Below the pieces are notes generated by a model. It saw nothing but the letters and a program-made list of their open reading frames with translations. It was not told where the DNA came from and made no database searches. A stretch of 31,402 nt of DNA, taken from the NCBI GenBank assembly GCA_937910255.1, contig CALEOQ010000590.1, positions 1 to 31,402 on the forward strand, written 5' to 3'. Numbering within the stretch: position 1 is the stretch's first letter; every line of letters begins with the position of its first letter. Made by a program: the position numbers and the translations under genes. Shown in pieces: positions 1-7,494 of the stretch. The DNA comes from an uncultured Caulobacteraceae bacterium (lineage in GTDB: Bacteria > Pseudomonadota > Alphaproteobacteria > Caulobacterales > Caulobacteraceae).

Positions 1-64
1 GGGGAGGGGGAAGGAGCGAGTGAATTAAGTTGTGTTATTTCTGTTTTTATTTTATTTTTTTTTT
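1..64. other. low-complexity non-biological contig end
   Basis: A G-rich stretch is followed by a T-rich stretch with no coding character. It directly abuts an Illumina adapter, so I read it as sequencing or assembly noise rather than genome. Any reading frame that starts here, such as one opening at 32, is artefactual in its first third. Confidence 0.85.
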
Positions 65-128
65 CAAGCAGAAGACGGCATACGAGATTACGACGTGACT
101 GGAGTTCAGACGTGTGCTCTTCCGATCT
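65..128 (+). other. Illumina P7 adapter with 6-base index (contamination)
   Basis: Positions 65-88 match the P7 flow-cell oligo, 89-94 (TACGAC) sit where the index lies, and 95-128 match the read-2 adapter through the terminal CTTCCGATCT. The match is recognised from memory and appears complete. The contig was joined through an untrimmed read, so nothing before 129 can be used as genomic sequence. Confidence 0.98.
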
Positions 129-394
129 TTGGCCGCATCGGGAGGGTGACGTTCTCGCAGACTGGCGCAACGCTCAGCTATGCAGGACGGACTTTCCAGA
201 GCCTCAAGGGGGCCGGATTCAAGGCCAACTTCTACGACATTGAAACCGGCGAGCACTTCTGGATTTCAGGTCCAAAGCGAGATGGCGCGGATGGTCTCTA
301 CGGACGCATCACCCAGGCTGCTAACGTGGATTCCGATGTAGCTGACGTCTACTGGCGCGACATTCGCCGGATTCCAGAGCCCACCAAGAGCTGA
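129..394 (+). CDS. small conserved hypothetical protein, 5' end missing
   Basis: The frame runs out of the adapter and ends with TGA at 392-394, leaving about 88 genuine residues. The fragment contains GRIGRVTFSQTG, then a tyrosine/arginine-rich strand region, SLKGAGFKANFYDIETGEHFWISG and a C-terminal DVYWRDIRR. It resembles a widespread family of about 100-residue proteins of unknown function that I know only as conserved hypotheticals, so I give no role. The true start is lost to the adapter; family members typically have only 10-25 residues more at the N-terminus. It is compact, charged, and has no membrane segment or signal peptide. Confidence 0.6.
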
Positions 395-503
395 TACCAT
401 AGCTTTGGCTTGATCTCCCTGCCGACGGCTTGTTTGGCCATCCAGCGCTCATCTCCACAGCGAAGCGGATAAGGGTCAGCTGAGAGCTGCCCCCTCCCCA
501 GCC

Positions 504-1433
504 CTACCCCGCCATGGCCGCCACCTCCTCGACCGCGGCGACAACGGCCCCTGGTTGCTCGATGGGGATGTTGTGCCCGCAGTCGATCAGGCGCCGGAAG
601 CCTCGCTCAGATAAGCCGGCGAGCTCATCGTGCATGCCGAACCACGCCGCCGTCTGCGCGTCGTTTTCCAGGAACGCGCCTTGTGTCGTGTCCGTGGCGC
701 TGAGCACGGCGAGCGGCGTTTGGCCGAGCGGCTTCTTGTCGGCGGCCGCCTCAATGGCGGTTGAGGCCCGGAGATGCAGGCTCTCCGAAATGGCCGTGCG
801 CAGGTAGGACGGGCGCGTCCACATGTCATGGAAGGCCGCATTCATGGCCGACGAGACGTCGGGCCGCGGCACGGCGATCCGAGCCTTGTACTCTGGCGCA
901 GCCGGCGTGAGCCGCCCCGCCTGCGCCAACTCCAGCAATCGCTGGAAGACCTCCCGTTCCTGGTCGAGGTGCGGGCTTGGTCCGCCATAGAGGCGCTGCT
1001 CCCAATCGGCGAAGCAGGAATCGACCAGCACCAGACCCAGGCAGTCCTGCCGATAGAGGGCGGCGAACAGGCGCATGCGTATGCCGCCGGCCGAGTGCCC
1101 GACCAGAATGTAAGGTGGACCCAATTGCGCCGCGGCCAAGGCGGCTCGCAGATCAGCAACGATAGCGCTTGAGGTCCTGGGCTCCGGCCCTGGATCGCTG
1201 AAACCCAGGCCCGCATTGTCGAACGAGACGACGCGAAACCGACGTGAGAGCCGGTGCTGAACGAGCGCCCAATCCAGGGTGACGCCGAGATAGCCTGCGG
1301 CCAGAACCACTGTGATGGGGCCCTCGCCCGTGATGCAGAGGTTCAGCCTTCGGCTGGCGGAAATCGGCGCAAGGGTCTGGGCGCAGGCGTAGACGTCCAT
1401 CGACGCCGATGGATCGTGGGGTGTCGTATTCAC
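504..1433 (-). CDS. alpha/beta hydrolase
   Basis: This 309-residue protein has the alpha/beta hydrolase fold signature. An oxyanion-hole strand lies near 43-48 (VVLAAG), FDNAGLGFSD is at 71-80, the nucleophile elbow GHSAGG is at 112-117 with Ser114 as likely nucleophile, and a late GHN at 286-288 gives His287 as catalytic base. The acidic triad member is less clear; Asp138 or Asp248 are candidates. There is no signal peptide, so a cytoplasmic esterase, lactonase or similar hydrolase is likely; the substrate cannot be told. The GTG start at 1433 is preceded by AGGAT at suitable spacing. The gene is divergent from the PhyH oxygenase at 1761, with a shared 327-bp upstream region. Confidence 0.85.
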   Translation of the reverse strand: MNTTPHDPSASMDVYACAQTLAPISASRRLNLCITGEGPITVVLAAGYLGVTLDWALVQHRLSRRFRVVSFDNAGLGFSDPGPEPRTSSAIVADLRAALAAAQLGPPYILVGHSAGGIRMRLFAALYRQDCLGLVLVDSCFADWEQRLYGGPSPHLDQEREVFQRLLELAQAGRLTPAAPEYKARIAVPRPDVSSAMNAAFHDMWTRPSYLRTAISESLHLRASTAIEAAADKKPLGQTPLAVLSATDTTQGAFLENDAQTAAWFGMHDELAGLSERGFRRLIDCGHNIPIEQPGAVVAAVEEVAAMAG

Positions 1434-1760
1434 GGGATAATCCTGAGAGAAGATTGAGGCGAGCCAGCGGGCGCGCAGGCCTGCGCGTCTGGGCGTTCAC
1501 GGCCTCGCGCAGGGCGCGAGAAGGGCTCAGCTCTCTTTCACGCGGCGAGCCTAGCCGCACGCCTGAGCGACCGCAATGCAAGCGGGCCGACCGGGATCGA
1601 GCGCTAGGACTCTCTTGACCCGCCTCGTGATCGGTCAGAAGGATTGGGAACGATCACCGCGCCTCGCGGTGAGCCGCGGTACCGCCGTGGTGGATCAGAC
1701 ATTCTGGCGCTCGCGCCGGAGGGATGATGCACCGCGGGGCGTCTCAGCCAGGAGACGCCA
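1434..1760. promoter_or_regulatory. shared upstream region of divergent genes
   Basis: These 327 bp separate the divergent hydrolase and PhyH genes and must hold both promoters. A TTGACC at 1615-1620 is a possible plus-strand -35, but the hexamer 18 bp downstream (AAGGAT) is poor. AGGAG at 1750-1754 is a good ribosome binding site for the gene at 1761. No operator or RNA was recognised. Confidence 0.3.
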
Positions 1761-2546
1761 ATGCCACACCCCCTCACCGCAGATCAGCAGGAAGAATTCG
1801 CGCGCAAAGGCATGCTGTCCCTGCCTGGGTTCTTCCCCACGGCTGACATCGCGATCATGCGCGACCGCCTCTGGGAGGATCTTGAGGCGAGATATCGGCT
1901 CAGTCGCCAGCACCCCGGTAGCTGGCCGACGGCGTCGCCCTCGCAGTTTCAGAAGCTGAGGCGCTCTGCCGCCTTCGCGGCCCTGGCGTCGCCCACGCTG
2001 TTCGCGATCGCAGACACCCTGATCGGCCCTGGCCGCTGGGCGGCGCCAGAGCATTGGGGGGCGCCTCTGGTCACCTTCCCGAGTCCGACCCCGGTTCTCC
2101 AGCGACCGCCCTGGCATCTGGATATTGGTGGCCAGGAGCCGCTAAGTCCCTTGCCCGCCTTGAGGATCTTCACCTTCCTTGAGCCGGTTGGCGCCCATGG
2201 CGGCGGCACGCTGTACGTGGCCGGCTCACATCATCACGCCTTGGCGTGCGAGCGGTTTCATGGGGCGCCGGTGCGCTCGGCCCAGGTGCGCGACTGGCTC
2301 AAGCAGGATCCGTGGTTCGCCCGCCTGCTCGCCACGCCCACTGGGAGTCTGAGGTCTTTGATCGGCGCCGAGGCCCAAGTTGGCGCTCACACGGTGACCC
2401 TGGGGGAGATGACCGGCCAGCCGGGCGACCTCATCATCATGCATCCCGCGCTTCTTCATGCGCCAAACCACAATGCGTGCGATCGGCCCCGAATGATGCT
2501 GACCGACTCCATCCGTCGGCGCGAAAAGGCCAATACGAGCGCCTAA
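1761..2546 (+). CDS. phytanoyl-CoA dioxygenase (PhyH) family Fe(II)/2-oxoglutarate oxygenase
   Basis: The 261-residue protein carries the facial triad expected for this family: HLD at 119-121 (His119, Asp121) and a distal His233 in LLHAPN, followed by Arg244 as probable 2-oxoglutarate ligand. GGGTLYVAGSH at 147-157 and PGDLIIMHPALLHA at 221-234 are the usual PhyH core strands. Such enzymes hydroxylate, and in some branches halogenate, small molecules or carrier-bound acyl groups. The Asp in HxD argues for hydroxylation rather than halogenation. The start is supported by AGGAG nine bases upstream. The substrate is unknown. It lies far from the NRPS cluster, so a link to it is speculative. Confidence 0.85.
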   Translation: MPHPLTADQQEEFARKGMLSLPGFFPTADIAIMRDRLWEDLEARYRLSRQHPGSWPTASPSQFQKLRRSAAFAALASPTLFAIADTLIGPGRWAAPEHWGAPLVTFPSPTPVLQRPPWHLDIGGQEPLSPLPALRIFTFLEPVGAHGGGTLYVAGSHHHALACERFHGAPVRSAQVRDWLKQDPWFARLLATPTGSLRSLIGAEAQVGAHTVTLGEMTGQPGDLIIMHPALLHAPNHNACDRPRMMLTDSIRRREKANTSA

Positions 2547-2840
2547 CCTGGGGCGATCCGGGGGTGAAACGCGATTTCTTCGAAAAAAAGTCGGGGGATC
2601 GGCGACCGCTTTCCGACCGGCTCGGGCGCTCTCTCGGCGCGCCCGGCGGCGCCCCCCCTATAAGCAATACTTACTGCCCTAAACTCTAGTCGCGCGCGCG
2701 AGCAGTTCTATCTCCCCCAAACCCGTTACGAAACCGTTGGTTTTAGGAGCTTTTTCGGAATGTACACGTAACGTTCTGTGAACATTTGCGCGTGATTTTC
2801 GCTGTTGCCGCTGATTGAGCGGGCAACACATGGAACGTGA
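2547..2840. other. intergenic region before the mobilization locus
   Basis: These 294 bp lie between the PhyH gene and the AlpA-like gene. A short GC hairpin (GGCGC at 2636-2640 with GCGCC at 2649-2653) could weakly terminate the PhyH transcript, but no T-run follows. The region becomes AT-richer from about 2725, near the likely promoter of the mobilization genes. No gene was found. Confidence 0.3.
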
Positions 2841-3092
2841 ATGACCCAACAGACGAAGAAGAAGCTCATCGCCTGGAAAGCCGTACGGCCGATGGTGGGC
2901 GACCTTGGCCGCACGACCTGGTGGCGGCTCGTCCGCGACGGCAAGGCGCCGCAGCCAGTGCAACTGACACCGGGGCGGATCGCCTGGGTGGAGTCCGAAA
3001 TCCTGGACTGGATTGATCACCGCCAACCTACCAGCGCCAAGGCAGCGGCACATGTCCTCCCGGAGACGCCTGAACGGATCACCCGCAGGTAG
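2841..3092 (+). CDS. AlpA-like small helix-turn-helix regulator
   Basis: This 83-residue protein has the layout of AlpA/excisionase-type winged-helix proteins. A recognition region at about 22-33 (LGRTTWWRLVRDG) is followed by a wing-like LTPGRIAWVESEILDWIDHR at about 42-61, the typical 'GR.aW...Ei..Wi..r' ending. Family members bind DNA to regulate integrase, excision or neighbouring mobile-element genes. It precedes the accessory protein and relaxase in the same direction, separated from them by a large inverted repeat, so it may control that transcript. ATG 2841 follows a GGAACGTGA that could serve as a weak ribosome binding site. Confidence 0.75.
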   Translation: MTQQTKKKLIAWKAVRPMVGDLGRTTWWRLVRDGKAPQPVQLTPGRIAWVESEILDWIDHRQPTSAKAAAHVLPETPERITRR

Positions 3093-3134
3093 CTGGGGCG
3101 GCTTACTGAGCCTCCCCTCCACACACATCGCTGA

Positions 3135-3177
3135 GGCAGGCGCGTCGACGTCAGAGCTCTGACGTCTCGCGCCTGCC
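3135..3177. repeat. 43-bp near-perfect inverted repeat
   Basis: The centre is a perfect 20-bp palindrome at 3147-3166 (GACGTCAGAGCTCTGACGTC). Outside small unpaired bases (3145-3146 and 3167), ten more bases pair on each side: GGCAGGCGCG at 3135-3144 with CGCGCCTGCC at 3168-3177. It lies between the AlpA-like gene and the accessory-protein gene. No T-run follows, so it is not a classical terminator. It may be an operator, an attenuating hairpin or a cruciform. Confidence 0.9.
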
Positions 3178-3208
3178 GACCGCCCCCTCCCCCGTCGGAC
3201 GAACACGC

Positions 3209-3559
3209 ATGTCTCAATCTTATCCGATCCAGGTACGGCTACCCTCTGAGCTCTTCGTCGAGCTGAAGGAGGTCGCCTCCTCCACGAACCAGACCCTCCC
3301 CGCCGTGATCAGGGAGCGCTTGGCGCTGGCCTCGTTTTTCCATCAGACGGTCCTGTCGCTTCGTGCAGACCTAGCGCTATCGGGCGCCCTGCCGCCGGCC
3401 CGCGGACTGGCAGGACATCAACCCCTTCATCCCGCCGTGCTCGAAGGGATGCTCGCGGAAATCCTGATGACACTGCGCATCCTGGCCAGTCCCCAGAAGA
3501 TGAAAGAGGCCCAAGCCTCGGTTGAGTACGGCGGGCTGCCGGTCTGGAAGCCTCGGTGA
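3209..3559 (+). CDS. putative ribbon-helix-helix mobilization accessory protein
   Basis: The 116-residue protein begins with a short strand, IQVRLPSELFVELKEVA (about residues 7-23), then NQTLPAVIRERLALA, which resembles the ribbon-helix-helix pattern. The C-terminal half has a leucine-rich helix around 72-95. It ends 10 bases before the relaxase GTG, so the two are probably co-transcribed. In R388-like MobF systems a small RHH protein (TrwA) binds oriT and helps the relaxase nick. The position and fold support the same role here, but sequence identity is not established. Other possibilities are a transcriptional autorepressor or an antitoxin-like protein; no toxin partner is seen. Confidence 0.6.
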   Translation: MSQSYPIQVRLPSELFVELKEVASSTNQTLPAVIRERLALASFFHQTVLSLRADLALSGALPPARGLAGHQPLHPAVLEGMLAEILMTLRILASPQKMKEAQASVEYGGLPVWKPR

Positions 3560-3569
3560 TCGTCCGCCT

Positions 3570-6377
3570 GTGCTAAGCCACAAAGTCCTCACCCGAGCCG
3601 ATGTCGGCGCTGTCGGCGCCTACTATGCCGACGGCGCCGACGACTATTTCGCCAAGGAGGGCGAGAGCCAGATCTGGCAAGGACGTGGCGCTGAGATGCT
3701 GGGGCTCTCAGGGCAGGTTCAGGCCGGTCGGTTCCAGGACCTCCTGGCTGGGCGGGTCACGCCCGGCCAGGCCCCGGCCCGCGGATCAACCCGAGCCGAC
3801 AGCAAGAGCCGGATCGGGATCGACTTCACCTTCTCCGCTCCAAAGAGCGTCTCCATTCTCGCCCTTGTCGGTGGCCATTCGGTCCTTGTGGAAGCCCACG
3901 ACAGGGCCGTCACCAAGGTCATGGAGTTGGTCGAACAGCAGGCGCGCGCCAGGCAGAAGTCGGCCGGCGTCACCCATGAGGAGCGCACGGGAAACCTGAT
4001 CATCGCCAAGTTTCGGCACGAAACCACGCGAGAGCAGGATCCCGCGCTTCACACCCACGCCGTCATCATGAACCTGACGCGACGCGCCGACGGCCAGTGG
4101 CGGGCGTTGAGCAACGAAGCCATCATCAAGATGACCGGCTACCTGGGCGTCCTGTACCGGGCCGAACTCTCGCGTGAGCTCCAGGAGAAGGGATATGAGC
4201 TGCGCTTTGGGCGGGAAGGCACGTTCGAGATCGCGAGCGTCAGCCGTGCCCAGATCCAGGGATTCAGCCGGCGTAGCGCGCAAGTGGAGGCTGAGCTCGC
4301 CAAGTCGGGTTTGATCCGCGCCACGGCCACGACGGCCCAGCGTCAGATGGCGACGATGAAAACGCGGCAGAGGAAGTCGCCGGAGATGGATCGCGATGTG
4401 CTCCACGGCTCTTGGCGACAGCGGGCTAGTGAGCTCGGGATCGAGTTGGGGGAGCGTGCGCGCACGGCGCGCCAGAAAAGCTCAATCATGGCGCTCTTCA
4501 AGCCACCGGCGGCTATAGTCGCGTCCCGCAATGCCACAGCCGCGGTCCGCTATGCCATCGGCCACCTGTCGGAGCGCGAAGCCGCATTCACCGGCACGAG
4601 ACTAATCGAAGTGGCGATGCAGCATGGGGTCGAGGGCTCGACTCTGGAGGCCGTCCTCGCTGCCGTGCGTCGTGAGGTCGATCAGGGACGATTGGTTCAG
4701 GAGGAGCCAAGCTACGCGCCGGCCAAGGAGCGCAGCGCGACGGGACGCACTTTCTCGCAGCTCGTCGGTGATCTTCGAGCGGCGGGAGAGCCGGCCAACC
4801 AGGCCCATGAGCGCGTCTATCAGGCCATTGCCGAGAGCCGTCTTTTGGAGCTTCCGCCGAGGTTCACTACCCCAGTGGCCGTAGAGAACGAGCGTGAGAT
4901 CCTGCGGATCGAGCGCGAGGGACGTCGGGCGGTCCGTCCGTTTCACAACCCTGAAAGGGCGGCGCATAGGCTGCCGCACAACGAACTCACCATTGAGCAA
5001 TGGAAGGCTGCGGTCCTGATGCTCTCGACATCAAACCGGGTGGTTGGGATCGAGGGCCTGGCCGGGACCGGCAAGAGCCACATGCTCCAGGCCGCCAAAA
5101 AGGAAATTGAGAAGGCCGGCCAGGAGGTCAGGGTCCTTGCCCCCTATGGCGCCCAGGTGAAGGCGCTGCGTGAACTCGGCGTCAAGGCGAACACGGTCTC
5201 GTCCTTTCTCGCGGCGAAGTCGCGCGAGCTGTCGCCCGCGACCGTCCTCGTTGTCGATGAAGCTGGCGTGGTCCCCACCCGACAAATGGCGGCGATACTG
5301 AAGCTGGCCGAGGCGGCGGACGCTCGCGTCGTCCTGATCGGAGACCGCCAGCAGACCAAAGCGATCGAGGCGGGCAGACCCTTCGATCAGCTCATCAAGG
5401 CCGGTATGGATTTGAGCCGGATGACCGAAATCCAGCGCCAGCTCGATCCAAAGCTGAAGGAGGCTGTCGGCCTCGCGGCCAGCGGAAAGGCCGCCATGGC
5501 GCTGGAGCGGATCAATGACGTCTACGAGATTGGGAATCCGCACGCGAGGCGTGAAGCCATCGCAGATGCTTATGCGCGCCTCTCACCGGCGGAGCAGCAG
5601 CGGACACTGATCATCTCGGGCACCAATGAGGCCCGCCGCGAGATCAACGCCAACGTCCGGCGGGCCCTGCGCCTCGATGAGGGCGGCGTCCCCGTAGAGT
5701 TTCTGGTTCGCCGGGACACCACCCGCGAAGAGCGGAAGTTCGCCAAGAACTATGAGGTCGGAGACCGGGTTCAGCCGGAGCGGGACTATCCAGCCCAGGG
5801 TCTGAAGAAGGGCGTCGCCTACCAAGTGACCGATATCGGCAAGGAGGATCGCCTGACGGTCGCCGACGCCAGTGGCCGCAAGATCGTGTTCAGGCTCGAG
5901 GAGGCGCAGGAGCTCTCGGTCTACAGCGCTACGAAGGCTCAGCTGACAAAGGGTGATCTGGTCCGGATCACGCGCAACGACGCCGCCCGCGATCTGGCCA
6001 ATGGCGATTGTCTCCGTGTCGAGGCCATCACCAGCCAGTCCATCTATCTCAGTGACGGTAAGCGCGACGCTCTACTGCCCAGGAAGGATCCGCTTCACAT
6101 CGACTATGGCTACGCCCGGACCGTCCATGGCAGCCAGGGCCTGACCGTCGACCGGGTTATCTTCGAGGCTGAAGCCGGCAGCCCCACCACAGCGCAGGAC
6201 ACCTTCTACGTCGGCCTTTCGCGAGCGCGCCTCGAGGTTCAGATCTTCACCGACGATGCGAAGCGCCTGCCTGGCGCACTCCAGCGCGAGCGCAACAAGA
6301 CCGCCGCCCTCGACCTTCAGCGCGAGCGTGATCTTGAGCGCACCCAACGCGGCGTCGGCGGGCGCGAGCTCGGCTGA
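3570..6377 (+). CDS. MobF-family conjugative relaxase-helicase (TrwC/TraI type)
   Basis: I place the start at GTG 3570 because it gives the typical MLSHKVLTRAD opening of TrwC proteins; a TTG at 3522 would overlap the preceding gene. The 935-residue product has tyrosines at 18, 19 and 26 (AYY...DDY), one of which should attack the nic site, and the metal-binding triad His150, His161 and His163 (HETT...LHTHAVIMN). A superfamily 1 helicase follows: Walker A GLAGTGKS near 496-503, Walker B VVDEAG near 562, GDRQQ, and C-terminal HGSQGLT and VGLSRAR motifs. It nicks oriT and unwinds the strand for transfer. No coupling-protein gene lies between it and its accessory gene, unlike in R388. Confidence 0.95.
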   Translation: MLSHKVLTRADVGAVGAYYADGADDYFAKEGESQIWQGRGAEMLGLSGQVQAGRFQDLLAGRVTPGQAPARGSTRADSKSRIGIDFTFSAPKSVSILALVGGHSVLVEAHDRAVTKVMELVEQQARARQKSAGVTHEERTGNLIIAKFRHETTREQDPALHTHAVIMNLTRRADGQWRALSNEAIIKMTGYLGVLYRAELSRELQEKGYELRFGREGTFEIASVSRAQIQGFSRRSAQVEAELAKSGLIRATATTAQRQMATMKTRQRKSPEMDRDVLHGSWRQRASELGIELGERARTARQKSSIMALFKPPAAIVASRNATAAVRYAIGHLSEREAAFTGTRLIEVAMQHGVEGSTLEAVLAAVRREVDQGRLVQEEPSYAPAKERSATGRTFSQLVGDLRAAGEPANQAHERVYQAIAESRLLELPPRFTTPVAVENEREILRIEREGRRAVRPFHNPERAAHRLPHNELTIEQWKAAVLMLSTSNRVVGIEGLAGTGKSHMLQAAKKEIEKAGQEVRVLAPYGAQVKALRELGVKANTVSSFLAAKSRELSPATVLVVDEAGVVPTRQMAAILKLAEAADARVVLIGDRQQTKAIEAGRPFDQLIKAGMDLSRMTEIQRQLDPKLKEAVGLAASGKAAMALERINDVYEIGNPHARREAIADAYARLSPAEQQRTLIISGTNEARREINANVRRALRLDEGGVPVEFLVRRDTTREERKFAKNYEVGDRVQPERDYPAQGLKKGVAYQVTDIGKEDRLTVADASGRKIVFRLEEAQELSVYSATKAQLTKGDLVRITRNDAARDLANGDCLRVEAITSQSIYLSDGKRDALLPRKDPLHIDYGYARTVHGSQGLTVDRVIFEAEAGSPTTAQDTFYVGLSRARLEVQIFTDDAKRLPGALQRERNKTAALDLQRERDLERTQRGVGGRELG

Positions 6378-6589
6378 GCAGAGACCCGCCCCTTGAACAG
6401 GCCGCCGGGAGAGATTTGGAGTTGCGTTGCGCCTCCTCCGACCCACTGTACAGGCCACTACGTGGCGTCCGACACTCCTGCGGAGAAAGTCGTCATCTTT
6501 TCAGTAACTTGCGCAGTCCCGCGCCGACACCTCTGTAGTGATCCCCGACCCGCCCAACTCACACTTTCCCCCACATTTACAAACACTTG

Positions 6590-6631
6590 CGCGGCACCCG
6601 AAGGTGCGTCTGGTGTATAGGGAAATTAAGG
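6590..6631 (+). other. candidate origin of transfer (oriT) with nic-like site
   Basis: An inverted repeat GCACC (6594-6598), loop CGAA, GGTGC (6603-6607) is followed directly by TGCGTCTGGTGT ending at 6616, then ATAG at 6617-6620. From memory the R388 nic region is a GCGCACC/GGTGCG hairpin running into TGCGTATTGTCT with the nick before ATAG. Nine of twelve bases plus the ATAG match, with the hairpin at the same distance. I therefore predict nicking between 6616 and 6617 on the plus strand. It sits about 240 bp after the MobF gene, the expected partner. Confidence 0.8.
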
Positions 6632-6720
6632 ACCGAAATGGGAAGCGATCGGGTCAGAACAGACACAAAGCCCATAAGCATTAGGCGCGGTGAGAGCATC
6701 AAGAGCAGGAAACGAAAGAT

Positions 6721-6819
6721 GTGAGACGGACATGAGACCACTGTAAGACGGATGCGAGACGGATATGGGATCATGGAGGGACCAACGTGAGACCATCATG
6801 AGCCAAAGGTGAGACCAAC
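6721..6819 (+). repeat. array of nine 11-bp phased direct repeats next to oriT
   Basis: From 6721 the sequence falls into nine consecutive 11-bp units without a gap. Examples are GTGAGACGGAC, ATGAGACCACT, GTAAGACGGAT, GCGAGACGGAT, GAGGGACCAAC, GTGAGACCATC and GTGAGACCAAC. The core is a 9-bp GAGAC(C/G)(A/G)NN with a 2-bp spacer, about one helical turn. A weaker tenth unit follows (6820-6830). All units face the same way. Iterons of a replication origin are an alternative, but no replication initiator is in the window. Confidence 0.85.
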
Positions 6820-6996
6820 CTTGGACTGAGCTGATACCCAAAGCCGATATCGGGAATGGTCAGGAATATCGCGCGACCTAAACCCGCCGTTATGCCTGAA
6901 CCTGAGACACTTTTAGGGACCGAGGCCAGGGTTGGGCCAGGCCCCGGCGGATCTTGCGAGGCGCGATAGTGCCGCAAGCCAGCGCGGATGTGAGCA

Positions 6997-7494
6997 ATGA
7001 GCAACGGAAGAAGTCTGCCTCAGAGTTGGCCCGGTCTAAGCGCAGCCGCGAGGCTACGGCTGGTCCTCCCGGAAATCGAGGCTTGGGCGAGAGAGTACGG
7101 GAGTCACGACGTAATCGTCGCCGACCTTGCCGACCGCGGCCTCGTCGTGAGCAAGGCGCTCCTGCGAAAGGAGCTGCTGAAATACCGTCGAAAGATGGCC
7201 GCCACGCCTGGGGCCGGGAGCTCAGCGAAACCCCTCGCGCCGCACGCCGTCACACAAGTCAGGACCGACGCGGTTCGTCGGCCAACAGAGGCGGCGGCTC
7301 AACAGAACACTGAGGCATTGGTGATCGACGGTCCCAGAGACGCTTGGCCAAGCAAGTTGCGCGATGTCCTCGATCCGAAAACGCGCTACCGCATTGCCGA
7401 CGAGTTCATGCACGTGCATGAGAGACCGAGGCTTGGTCGAAAAAAGTGGGAGGAGGAGCAGCGCGCCAAAGCCCTGCCACCAGAGCCGGAGTAA
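6997..7494 (+). CDS. small putative DNA-binding protein, StbA-like by position
   Basis: This 165-residue protein has a predicted helical N-terminus. IEAWAREYGSHDVIVADLADRGLVVSKALLRKELLKYRRK at about 29-68 has the spacing of a helix-turn-helix in which the second helix (SKALLRKELLKYRRK) reads DNA. The middle (about 70-110) is low-complexity and the C-terminus is charged (GRKKWEEEQRAK). It starts 178 bp after the direct-repeat array and about 380 bp after the nic-like site. In R388, StbA is encoded next to oriT and binds 9-bp repeats with 2-bp spacers there. I infer an analogous protein that binds the array at 6721-6819. No clear ribosome binding site precedes ATG 6997. Confidence 0.6.
   Translation: MSNGRSLPQSWPGLSAAARLRLVLPEIEAWAREYGSHDVIVADLADRGLVVSKALLRKELLKYRRKMAATPGAGSSAKPLAPHAVTQVRTDAVRRPTEAAAQQNTEALVIDGPRDAWPSKLRDVLDPKTRYRIADEFMHVHERPRLGRKKWEEEQRAKALPPEPE

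Noticed and set aside
32..394. A 120-residue protein starting at 32
   Set aside because: Its first 33 residues are encoded by read noise and the Illumina adapter; only the part from 129 is kept.
6721..6819. Repeat array as a CRISPR or as replication iterons
   Set aside because: Units are 11 bp with 2-bp spacers, far too short for CRISPR. No Rep protein is present, and the position beside oriT favours an StbA-type array.
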